Source: Halobaculum magnesiiphilum
GTDB taxonomy: Archaea; Halobacteriota; Halobacteria; Halobacteriales; Haloferacaceae
Direction of reading: 5' to 3'
Length of the DNA: 64,000 nucleotides
NCBI RefSeq assembly: GCF_019823105.1
Contig: NZ_CP081958.1
Location: 1-64,000, forward strand
The notes below the pieces were generated by a model. It had not been told where the DNA came from. It saw only the letters and a program-made list of their open reading frames with translations, and did no database searches. Shown here in pieces: positions 17,501-24,334 of the stretch. Within the stretch, counting starts at the first letter, position 1. Each line of letters opens with the position of its first letter. Both the position numbers and the translations under genes were made by a program.

Positions 17501-17826
17501 CGTATCCCCGGTTCGCGGTCACCGCCCCGGTCGGCGGCCCCGACGGCGGCGACGGGCGAGTCCGCTACGTCCGCGACGGCCGGAACGTGACGGTCGACGT
17601 GGACGGCGACGGGAGTGCCGAGCGGCTCGGGCGCAGCGAGCGTGTCACCTTCCGCACGTGGACGGTGGTCGTGGTCGTCGTCCCGGCCGGCCCGTCCGGC
17701 GTCGGCGACGTGGACGGGAACGCCGACGAACGATCCGCCGGCTGGCCGTGTCCGTCGGTGCCGAACGGCAGCGGGACGGCGACAGCGACCGACGTTCCCG
17801 GCTGCCCCCGGTCGGGCGGGGAGTGA
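14569..17826 (+). CDS. Very large pilin-like/adhesin-like protein (DUF7286-like)
   Basis: 1085-residue protein, the largest of the locus. After a ~40-residue charged lead comes DRGMVPFALIAVVLLLGSVV, a single hydrophobic helix preceded by Arg-Gly, reminiscent of a prepilin peptidase site. About 1000 residues of extracellular, Arg/Ala/Asp-rich sequence follow, with many N-x-S/T sites. There is no second membrane anchor. It could be the tip or a surface-exposed subunit of the pilus-like structure. The GTG at 14569, which shares bases with the preceding stop, is preferred to the in-frame start at 14518. It resembles DUF7286 from memory. Confidence 0.72.
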   Translation: MSARTDSGRSVAATRRLGVGRTAVVSCDDGAGSGGDGDRGMVPFALIAVVLLLGSVVYANTLALGGPVVVDTAADDALDRAESVGRPAVRAAATAAAREAALHPVTTPANTTVGRALDPDRPFRDALRLRIALASAEALANARTDAGGVTATASLPAVDSPNDVRAAIERVSVAPLANGTAMRVTVRNVTLTATRGGEAVATRKVNYNVAMALPVLAMHDRTVAYETRLNRSPFEGPGLGRALTWRLWSVAQARGTAQYLGAPISNVLASRHVELSTNAASLRAQGTTYGRSDPAGRAAMIRATGRVGAQDLLVPAMDSGPSWTGRVLDAGETATARTDGSPSTEPADDRWGPSGGAAGADDISVGVNATADRAFIAFLDDDSADGFDAAVRGAYRSQATRRVSVIGATRAQRPPPSSPGPNWALLSERDDQRIVVVDRESRRDGSARSVADERRTVAVRHRVTRRWTRSGSIRTTTATWTDRYRVRVTLSVEYAPTTGPERPTAPTYVRGGPLDGPNLADVPAAARAELLPPGAADREARAAIRARTNEAGFGHATADRTIVHGDRPAGLDDWVYRDLIGLRERVRNVSVPVSRSAVAAGEANAARRLATAIRSRRATLVDAPETYDGAADRARVAARAGYVDAVLADLDARAGGSTARNEEYLDRIGEIRGDADDRIDDLARVAAAATAPEPAPAGRWHAGEVTLTPRGTPGYLPVTAVDSEHVGSLAPGESVHPLAARNTNLFAVPTGDAADAVTDAALPEKRTASLPEAGRALVAANRTAAATNTSSSPDGDHDSARATLQRRVTDELRAVDLRALAVLDRRTSLSREDRIAAVRAANRRWSAPGERTAAVVNGSYATAVARAATVRAGPGDGDEIDRDRLALRLRVETADTATNASVDVPEGIRAGTVDETRAARRAALRRAAKRAGSNATERLHKRYGKGKLGPVLAGLPVAPVPGYWYATVNVWDVEVAGAYPRFAVTAPVGGPDGGDGRVRYVRDGRNVTVDVDGDGSAERLGRSERVTFRTWTVVVVVVPAGPSGVGDVDGNADERSAGWPCPSVPNGSGTATATDVPGCPRSGGE

Positions 17827-17860
17827 CAACGGTTTTGGCGTCGGGGCAGGGAGCAGAGGT

Positions 17861-18295
17861 ATGCTCTACGACGCCCTCGCGGAGCCGGACGGGGCGACAC
17901 CGGGGGACCTGCTCGAGGCGTACGCGACCGAGCTGGCGGCGGCGCTCGACGGCGCCGACCCAGCGGCCGTGGCCGCCGAGACCGGGGTCGACGAGTCGGT
18001 CGTCGCGGCGATGGCCGCGGGCGACGCCGACGCGATCGCGGCGGTTCGGCTTGCCGACGCCGCGGCCGTCCTCGAACGCGAGGAGGGCGTTCCCGCCGAC
18101 GACATCGCCTACGAGGTGCGCGATCACGTGATGATGGAGATGGTGACGGCCATCCTCGACGTGGACACGATCGCCGCCGAGATCGACGCCGACCTCACCG
18201 GTCAGGAGGTCCAGCAGGCGCTGGAGGGTCGCACGCGACTCACGCTCGGCGAGTTGGCCGAGATCCAGGCGCTCATGATCGAGCGCACGCCGTAA
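17861..18295 (+). CDS. Conserved haloarchaeal protein (DUF5791-like)
   Basis: 144-residue acidic, all-helical soluble protein of unknown function. It contains an internal helix-turn-helix-like stretch (VAAETGVDESVVAAMAAGDA), and the end (TRLTLGELAEIQALMIERTP) is conserved in my memory of DUF5791. It lies 34 bp past the pilus-like locus and 18 bp before an SDR gene, so it may be co-transcribed with either. The ATG at 17861 is the only methionine that gives a plausible length. Confidence 0.72.
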   Translation: MLYDALAEPDGATPGDLLEAYATELAAALDGADPAAVAAETGVDESVVAAMAAGDADAIAAVRLADAAAVLEREEGVPADDIAYEVRDHVMMEMVTAILDVDTIAAEIDADLTGQEVQQALEGRTRLTLGELAEIQALMIERTP

Positions 18296-18313
18296 CCTCG
18301 GGAGGCCCGAACC

Positions 18314-19204
18314 ATGCACGTCACGATCATCGGCTGCGGCTACGTGGGCCTCGAACTCGCACGCCAACTCCTCGCCAACGGCCACGATGTCGTCGGCGTT
18401 CGCCGATCGGAGTCGGGATCGGAGGCCGTCGAGGCGACCGGCGCGACGGCCGTCGCCGCCGACGCGACGGACCCCGACTCGCTGTCGGCGCTGCCCGACA
18501 CGGACGCCGTCGTGTTCGCCGCCAGCTCCGGCGGCCGCGGCGCCGACGCCGCCCGCGCGGTGTACGTCGAGGGGATCCGGAACGTGATCCGGGAGTACGG
18601 CGCCCGCGAGTCGCCGCCGGACCGTCTCGTGTACACCTCGAGTACCGGCGTGTACGGCGACCACGGCGGCGACTGGGTCGACGAGGAGACGCCGCTGGAC
18701 CCGACCACCGACAAGACCCGCGTGCTCGCCGAGGCCGAGCGCGTCGCCCGCGAGGAGGCGGCCGCCGTCGGAATCGACGGCACGGCCGCTCGCTTCGCGG
18801 GGCTGTACGGTCCCGACCGCTACCGGCTGGATCGGTACCTCGACGGCCCGGTAACCGCGGGCTACCTGAACATGGTCCACCGCGACGACGCCGCCGGCGC
18901 GGTGCGGTTCCTGCTGGAGGCGGACCTCGCGCGCGATAAGGTCGTCCTCGTCGTCGACGACGAGCCCGCCGACAAGTGGGCGTTCGCCGACTGGCTGGCC
19001 GACGAGTGCGGCGTCGAACAGCCCGAGAAGCGCACGAAGGAGGAACGGATCGCGGCGGGCGACCTCTCGACGGCCGCCGAACGGCGGATCCGCACGAGCA
19101 AACGCTGCTCGAACGACCGGCTCCGGGAACTGGGATACGAGTTCAAGTATCCCACGTATCGAACCGGATACCGGGCGGCGATCGAGGCGTATCGGGGCGA
19201 GTAA
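18314..19204 (+). CDS. NAD(P)-dependent epimerase/dehydratase-like SDR protein
   Basis: 296-residue extended-SDR protein. The N-terminal Rossmann motif IIGCGYVGLELARQLL is followed by DATD, VYTSSTGVYG and a distal KTRVLAE, in the order expected for nucleotide-sugar epimerases. The Tyr-x3-Lys pair is not in its classical spacing, so an atypical reductase of the YeeZ type is also possible. Substrate unknown. It is read with the DUF5791 gene (18 bp gap). Confidence 0.8.
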   Translation: MHVTIIGCGYVGLELARQLLANGHDVVGVRRSESGSEAVEATGATAVAADATDPDSLSALPDTDAVVFAASSGGRGADAARAVYVEGIRNVIREYGARESPPDRLVYTSSTGVYGDHGGDWVDEETPLDPTTDKTRVLAEAERVAREEAAAVGIDGTAARFAGLYGPDRYRLDRYLDGPVTAGYLNMVHRDDAAGAVRFLLEADLARDKVVLVVDDEPADKWAFADWLADECGVEQPEKRTKEERIAAGDLSTAAERRIRTSKRCSNDRLRELGYEFKYPTYRTGYRAAIEAYRGE

Positions 19205-19216
19205 GCGACTGGTACC

Positions 19217-19225
19217 TTCATATGT
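19217..19225 (+). promoter_or_regulatory. TATA box of the DHH phosphoesterase gene
   Basis: ttcatatgt lies about 25 bp upstream of the ATG at 19246. It overlaps an in-frame ATG at 19222 that would otherwise be a candidate start, which argues for the downstream ATG. Confidence 0.5.
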
Positions 19226-19245
19226 GGGGACCGAATAGCGCCGCT

Positions 19246-20412
19246 ATGGCACAGGTGGGTACGCGGGCCATCCAGTCGGGGTGGGACGTGGTCTCCGCCA
19301 ATCCGCGGCTGGTGGTCGCCGTCGCCGGCGGCGCCCTCGCGCTCGTGGCCGCGCTGGCGCTGTACCGGCGGCTCCGGCGGACGCCCGGGGAGCGCTTTCG
19401 GGCGCTGCTTGCCGGCCGCGAGTCGATCAGCGTGCTCCTCCACCCGAACCCTGACGGCGACGCGATGGCCGCCGGCATCGCCGTCGCCGAACTCGCCGAG
19501 AGCGTCGACACCGAGGTGGTCGTCCAGTACACCGGACAGGTTCGCCGCCAGGAGAACCGCGCGTTCCGGACCGTCCTCGACGTGGAGTTGGACCGGATAG
19601 ATCACGTCTCGGATCTCGCCGCCGAGGCCGTCGTCCTCGTCGATCACAACGCCCCGCGGGGGTTCGCGGGCGCCGACGGCGTGCTCCCGTTCGCGGTCGT
19701 CGACCACCACCCCGGCGAGGGCGGCGGCGACGCGTACACGGACGTTCGCACCGATTACGGCGCGACCGCGAGCATCCTCGCGGAGTACTTCCGCGACACC
19801 GGCGCGACGCCGATCCCGCCGGACGCCCACGAGACGGAGGTGACCGGCGCGACGCTGTCGACGCGGACGGCGACGGGCCTGCTGTACGGCATCATCTCGG
19901 ACACGAACCGGCTGACGAGGGGGGCCTCCGCGGCCGACTTCGCCGCGGCGGCCTACCTCCAGCCCGGCGTCGACGAGGACAACCTCGAACGGATCGCCGA
20001 CCCGGCCGTCAGCACGGAGGCGCTGGACGTGAAGGCCCGTGCGATCGCCGGCCGCGAGGTCCGCGGCTCCTTCGCCGTCAGCGACGTGGGGCGGGTCTCC
20101 AATGTCGACGCCATCCCGCAGGCGGCCGACGAACTCGTCGGGCTGGAGGGGGTGACCGCGGTCGTCGTCCTCGGCGAGCGGGACGGAACGATCCACCTCT
20201 CGGGGCGCTCTCGCGACGACCGCGTCCACATGGGTCGTGCGCTGGAGGCCGCCGTGAGCGACGTGGACGACGCCTCCGCGGGCGGGCACGCCCGGATGGG
20301 CGGCGGCCAGCTCGGCCCGCAGGTCACGGCCGACGGGAGCGAGGAGGTCCCCGTGATCGGCCGCGAGGAACTGATCGACCGACTGTTCGACGCGATGGAC
20401 GGCGAGCGGTAG
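19246..20412 (+). CDS. Membrane-anchored DHH/DHHA1 phosphoesterase
   Basis: 388-residue RecJ-like phosphoesterase. An N-terminal membrane helix (LVVAVAGGALALVAALALY) is followed by the DHH domain with motifs HPNPDGDAMAAG and VVDHHPGEG, then TATGLLYGIISDTNRL, and a C-terminal DHHA1 domain ending with a Gly-rich HARMGGGQ. Relatives hydrolyse cyclic dinucleotides, nanoRNA or pAp using Mn2+. The membrane anchor resembles GdpP-like enzymes but without PAS/GGDEF parts. Which of these substrates it uses is open. Confidence 0.85.
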   Translation: MAQVGTRAIQSGWDVVSANPRLVVAVAGGALALVAALALYRRLRRTPGERFRALLAGRESISVLLHPNPDGDAMAAGIAVAELAESVDTEVVVQYTGQVRRQENRAFRTVLDVELDRIDHVSDLAAEAVVLVDHNAPRGFAGADGVLPFAVVDHHPGEGGGDAYTDVRTDYGATASILAEYFRDTGATPIPPDAHETEVTGATLSTRTATGLLYGIISDTNRLTRGASAADFAAAAYLQPGVDEDNLERIADPAVSTEALDVKARAIAGREVRGSFAVSDVGRVSNVDAIPQAADELVGLEGVTAVVVLGERDGTIHLSGRSRDDRVHMGRALEAAVSDVDDASAGGHARMGGGQLGPQVTADGSEEVPVIGREELIDRLFDAMDGER

Positions 20413-20443
20413 CCCTTTTCTCGTTCGCCTCGCATCCACCGAC

Positions 20444-21544
20444 ATGGCAACCTCCGGCGGCACGTGGGCGTACCGCGACCGCTTCGGCGACCGCTTCGGT
20501 CGCACCTTCTTTCGCCGGTTCGGTCCCGGCGTCGTCTCCAGCGTCGGCCTCGGCACGTATCTGGGCGAGCCGACCGACGCGGTCGACGACCGCTACCGCG
20601 AGGCGCTGGGTACGGGACTGGAAACCGGTGTCAACCTCGTCGACACCGCGAGCAACTACCGCTGCGGTCGCTCCGAGCGGGTCGTCGGCGACGCCCTCCA
20701 GGAGTCGTCGGTCGACCGCGACCGCGTCGTCGTCGCGAGCAAGGCCGGGTTCCTCCCCTTCGACGGCGAACGGCCGGACGACCCGAGCGCGTACGTCCGC
20801 GAACGGTTCGTCGACGCCGGCCTCGTCGACCCCGCGGACCTGGCGCGGGGGAGCCACTGCATCGCCCCCGGGTTCCTCGACGAGATGCTGGACCGGTCGC
20901 TCGACGCCCTCGGCGTCGACACGATCGACTGTTACTACGTCCACAACCCCGAGACGCAACTGGCCGTCCGGGACCGCGACGCCGTGTACGACCAGCTCGG
21001 CGCCGCGTTCGAGACGCTGGAGCGCCGCCGCGCCGCCGGCGACATCGGCGGCTACGGCGTCGCGACGTGGGAGGCGCTTCGGGTCCCCCGCGGTCACGAC
21101 GCGTTCCTCGACCTCGCCGAGATACTCGCGCGGGCGGAGGCCGCCGCCGACCGTGTGGGGGTCGACGACCACGGCCTCCGGGCGGTACAGCTCCCGTTCA
21201 ACGTGCGGATGGCCGACGCGTTCACCCGCGAGCGCCACGACGCCGACGCCGAGGGCGGACCGGTGAGCGCGCTGGAGTTCTGCCACCGCGAGGGGCTGTC
21301 GGTGTTCGCCAGTGCCAGCCTCGGACAGGGCGACCTGACGAAGGAGGGATCGATCCCAGAATCCGTCGAAGCGCAGTTAGCCGGGGACTCGCCGGCCCAG
21401 CGGGCGCTGAACTTCGCGCGCTCCGCGCCCGCGGTGACCGCGGCGCTGGTCGGCTGCAGTCGGGTCGAACACGTCCGCGAGAGCGTCGCCGCGGGGACGT
21501 TCGACCCGTTGGGTGCGTCCGCGTTCGACTCGGTGTTCCAGTGA
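20444..21544 (+). CDS. Aldo/keto reductase
   Basis: 366-residue TIM-barrel oxidoreductase. Seen are DTASNYRCGRSERVVGDAL (active-site Asp and Tyr region), Lys in VVVASKAGF and the His of YYVHNPETQ, which together make the AKR tetrad, plus a C-terminal NADP-binding region with VGCSRVEHVRES. It reduces an aldehyde or ketone of unknown identity. It lies 31 bp after the phosphoesterase stop. Confidence 0.88.
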   Translation: MATSGGTWAYRDRFGDRFGRTFFRRFGPGVVSSVGLGTYLGEPTDAVDDRYREALGTGLETGVNLVDTASNYRCGRSERVVGDALQESSVDRDRVVVASKAGFLPFDGERPDDPSAYVRERFVDAGLVDPADLARGSHCIAPGFLDEMLDRSLDALGVDTIDCYYVHNPETQLAVRDRDAVYDQLGAAFETLERRRAAGDIGGYGVATWEALRVPRGHDAFLDLAEILARAEAAADRVGVDDHGLRAVQLPFNVRMADAFTRERHDADAEGGPVSALEFCHREGLSVFASASLGQGDLTKEGSIPESVEAQLAGDSPAQRALNFARSAPAVTAALVGCSRVEHVRESVAAGTFDPLGASAFDSVFQ

Positions 21545-21667
21545 ACGGGCGAGAAACGGGGTCGGGACGAAATCGGAACCCTGGACGGGGTCGTGAACCA
21601 CGGGAAGGCGAAGAACGGATTCGCGGAGGGGCGGGTCGATCGTCGCGTTCGGGGAGGGGGGCCGCGA

Positions 21668-21838
21668 TCAGCGCAGCTCCTTCCACTCGCGGTCGCAGTC
21701 CGGACAGGTTCGAACGGAGTACACTTCCTCCGGCGGGTTCTCCTTCGCGAGCGACGTGCCGCACTCGGCACACAGCAGCCGCTCGTAGTTGTCCTTCTCC
21801 AGCTCACCCTCGCGGAGCCCCTTCCGTGTAGATTTCAC
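21668..21838 (-). CDS. Small zinc-ribbon protein (HVO_0758-like)
   Basis: 56-residue mini-protein. Two CxxC pairs, C23-AE-C26 and C45-PD-C48, form one zinc ribbon, with a basic N-terminus KSTRKGLREGELEKDNYERL and the ending REWKELR. It starts with GTG at 21838; longer in-frame extensions have shadow composition. It matches my memory of the HVO_0758 zinc-finger family of haloarchaea. It could bind nucleic acid or a protein partner; no function is proven from sequence. Confidence 0.82.
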   Translation of the reverse strand: MKSTRKGLREGELEKDNYERLLCAECGTSLAKENPPEEVYSVRTCPDCDREWKELR

Positions 21839-21966
21839 GTGGGTGCGTTGACGCGGGGGCGTGAAAAACACGGCGTTGCACACGACTCCCGCTCGACGCG
21901 TGCGAGTCACACGCACGACGACGGCGAGTCGGAAGGCTTGAGCCCCGAGGCTCGAAGAGTTCGACC

Positions 21967-23142
21967 GTGTCACGGGGACGGCTGTTCGGAACGCTCTGCG
22001 GGGCGGTGTTCCTCGTCAACATGGCGAGGGTCGTGTTCGCGCCGCTGCTGTCGGAGTTCATCGACACCTTCGGGATCGGCGAGGCGACCGCGGGGCTGCT
22101 CGTCACGCTCGTGTGGGTCGGCAGCGCCGCCCCCCGGCTCCCGGTCGGCTGGGTGCTGACCCGCGTCCCCCGTCACTACGTCGTCCTCGCGGCCGGCGTC
22201 GTGCTCACGCTGGCGTCGACGTTCGCGACGCTGGCCCCGGGTATCGACGTGTTGATGATCGCCGCTGTCGGCATGGGGCTCGCCTCGGGCGTGTACTTCA
22301 TCGCGGGCAACACGCTCGTCTCCGAGCTGTTCCCCGAGACCGTGGGACGGGTGATGGGTATCCACGGCACCGCGAGCCAGCTTGCTGCCGTCTCGGCCGC
22401 GCCGTTCGTCACCGTCGCGCTCGGCCTCGGGATCGAGGCGGTCGCGGGGTGGCGGGCGGTATTCGCCGCCCTCGCGGTCGCCGCCGCGCTCCTCACGGCG
22501 CTGGTGTTTCTCACCGCCCGCGGCGCCGAGCTCCCCGAGGCCGGCGCCGAGGACCGCGACCTCCTGGGCGCGGCCCGAACCGAGTGGCGGACAATCCTCA
22601 CGGGGGTGCTCATCCTCGGCGTCGCGGGCTTCGTCTGGCAGGGCGTGTTCAACTTCTACGAGCTGTACATGCTGGACAAGGGGCTCTCGCCGTACGTCGC
22701 CCGCAACGCGCTCACCGTCGTCTTCGGCGCCGGCGTCCCCGCGTTCCTGATCTCCGGCCGGCTCGCCGACCGCCTGCCGCACGTCCCGTACCTGTTGGGC
22801 GTGCTCGCGGCGTTCATCGCCTGTCTGTTCGCGCTGGTGTCCGTCTCCGGGCTCGTTCCCCTGCTCGTCGTCTCGGCGGTCACCGGCTACGTCATCCACT
22901 CGTTGTTTCCGGCGATGGACACCTACCTGCTCGACACGCTGCCGGACACGACCCGCGGCTCCGCGTACGCCGTCTACTCGGCGTCGATGATGATCGTCCA
23001 GGCGGCCGGCTCCTCGGTCGTGGGCACCCTTCGCGGCGCCGGCTTCGCGTACGACGCGGTGTTCGGGGCCGCCGCCGCGGGTCTCGTAGTCCTGCTCCTC
23101 GGGATGATGATCGCACAGCGAGCGTCGTGGCTGCCGGAGTAG
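21967..23142 (+). CDS. MFS transporter
   Basis: 391-residue polytopic protein with about twelve hydrophobic segments and an MFS-type loop (LPVGWVLTRVPRHYVVLAAG) between helices 2 and 3. It starts with GTG at 21967, 128 bp from and divergent to the zinc-ribbon gene. Substrate unknown. The nearest annotation would be a generic sugar/drug major-facilitator permease. Confidence 0.88.
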   Translation: MSRGRLFGTLCGAVFLVNMARVVFAPLLSEFIDTFGIGEATAGLLVTLVWVGSAAPRLPVGWVLTRVPRHYVVLAAGVVLTLASTFATLAPGIDVLMIAAVGMGLASGVYFIAGNTLVSELFPETVGRVMGIHGTASQLAAVSAAPFVTVALGLGIEAVAGWRAVFAALAVAAALLTALVFLTARGAELPEAGAEDRDLLGAARTEWRTILTGVLILGVAGFVWQGVFNFYELYMLDKGLSPYVARNALTVVFGAGVPAFLISGRLADRLPHVPYLLGVLAAFIACLFALVSVSGLVPLLVVSAVTGYVIHSLFPAMDTYLLDTLPDTTRGSAYAVYSASMMIVQAAGSSVVGTLRGAGFAYDAVFGAAAAGLVVLLLGMMIAQRASWLPE

Positions 23143-23237
23143 GGGTCCGAGTCACCCCTGTCCCGGAACCGTCCCGGGCGGGGGATCGATCCGCCGGCGA
23201 CGCCACGACTATCACCGTGGTTCGCCCTCGATCCGAT

Positions 23238-24137
23238 ATGTCACCGACCACTGACGCGACTGACCGCATCGACCCCGCCGCGCGGATCGGCCGCGTGACG
23301 CTCGCCGTCTCCGATCTCGATGCGGTGATCCCGTTCTACCGCGATGTCGTCGGTCTCCGGGTTCGCGAACGGGACGACGGCCGCGCGGTCCTCGGCACCG
23401 ACGCCGTAGGAGGGACCGGGGGCGCCCCCGACGGCGAGGATCTCCTGGTCCTCGACGCGGCCCCCGACGCCGGCCCGCGTCCGCCCGACGCGGCTGGACT
23501 GTTCCACACCGCGTTCCTGTTCCCGTCGCGGGGAGCGCTCGGCGACGCGCTCTCTCGCGTCCGCGACGCGGGCGAACGACTCACCGGCGCCTCGGACCAC
23601 CGCGTCAGCGAGGCGCTGTATCTGCGCGACCCCGAGGGGAACGGCGTCGAACTGTACCGCGACCGCCCGCGCGAGGAGTGGCCCGAGGCGGACGGCGAGG
23701 TGCAGATGGACACGTTACCCCTCGATGTGGACTCGCTGCTGGCCGACCGCGCGGGCGACGCCGACGACGCCGGCGACGCGGCGCCCGCCGACACCGCCGT
23801 CGGCCACGTTCACCTCGAAGTGACCGACCTCGACGCCGCCGAGGCGTTCTACGTCGACGCCGCGGGGTTCGACGTGCGCCAGCGCTGGGAGTCGGCCGCC
23901 CTGTTCGTCGCCGCCGGCGGCTACCATCACCACGTCGGCCTCAACACCTGGAACCGCCGCACTGCGCCCGCGTCGGGTACCGGGCTCGTCGAGTTCGAAG
24001 TGATGGTTCCCGACGGCGACGGGTTGGAGGCGATCCGCGGTCGACTCGTCGACGCCGGTGTCGAGGTGCACGACGGCAGCGACGGGTTCCTCGCGGTCGC
24101 CCCCGACGACGTTCGCGTTCGCTTCGCGTCGGCGTAA
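23238..24137 (+). CDS. Two-domain VOC (glyoxalase/extradiol dioxygenase-like) protein
   Basis: 299-residue protein with two vicinal-oxygen-chelate domains (about 15-140 and 185-299), like bacterial CatE-type catechol-2,3-dioxygenase homologues. In the first domain the usual metal His is replaced (IGRVTLAVSDLD), though the later DPEGNGVELYRD is kept. The second domain has GHVHLEVTDLDAAEAFY and a GYHHHVG segment. A metal site, if any, is more likely in domain 2. Substrate unknown. A hairpin follows directly after the stop. Confidence 0.82.
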   Translation: MSPTTDATDRIDPAARIGRVTLAVSDLDAVIPFYRDVVGLRVRERDDGRAVLGTDAVGGTGGAPDGEDLLVLDAAPDAGPRPPDAAGLFHTAFLFPSRGALGDALSRVRDAGERLTGASDHRVSEALYLRDPEGNGVELYRDRPREEWPEADGEVQMDTLPLDVDSLLADRAGDADDAGDAAPADTAVGHVHLEVTDLDAAEAFYVDAAGFDVRQRWESAALFVAAGGYHHHVGLNTWNRRTAPASGTGLVEFEVMVPDGDGLEAIRGRLVDAGVEVHDGSDGFLAVAPDDVRVRFASA

Positions 24138-24159
24138 CCGTCTCTACTTCTCGAGACGG
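24138..24159 (+). terminator. Hairpin after the VOC gene
   Basis: A perfect 7-bp inverted repeat (ccgtctc ... gagacgg, loop of 8 bases) begins right after the TAA at 24135-24137. Termination is plausible in this convergent gap, although archaeal termination relies mainly on U-tracts. Confidence 0.4.
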
Positions 24160-24334
24160 CTTCCGTACTGGCCCCTCTCGTCCGGACAAGACCATTTGAT
24201 ATCGCGATATTCGATTTACTCCGGTGTTCGCTGCACACTCACGGATCATAGGGTTCGCCCGGGAAACAGCGCGAAGGCCGTCAAACCGTGAGATCTGGAA
24301 AAACAGTGCCGGTGGCGACGGCTGGCGTGCGGGG

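Noticed and set aside
24199-24210. Palindrome ATATCGCGATAT as an attachment site or operator
   Set aside because: It lies in a convergent gap with no promoter or integrase nearby; a 12-bp palindrome is within chance in 64 kb.
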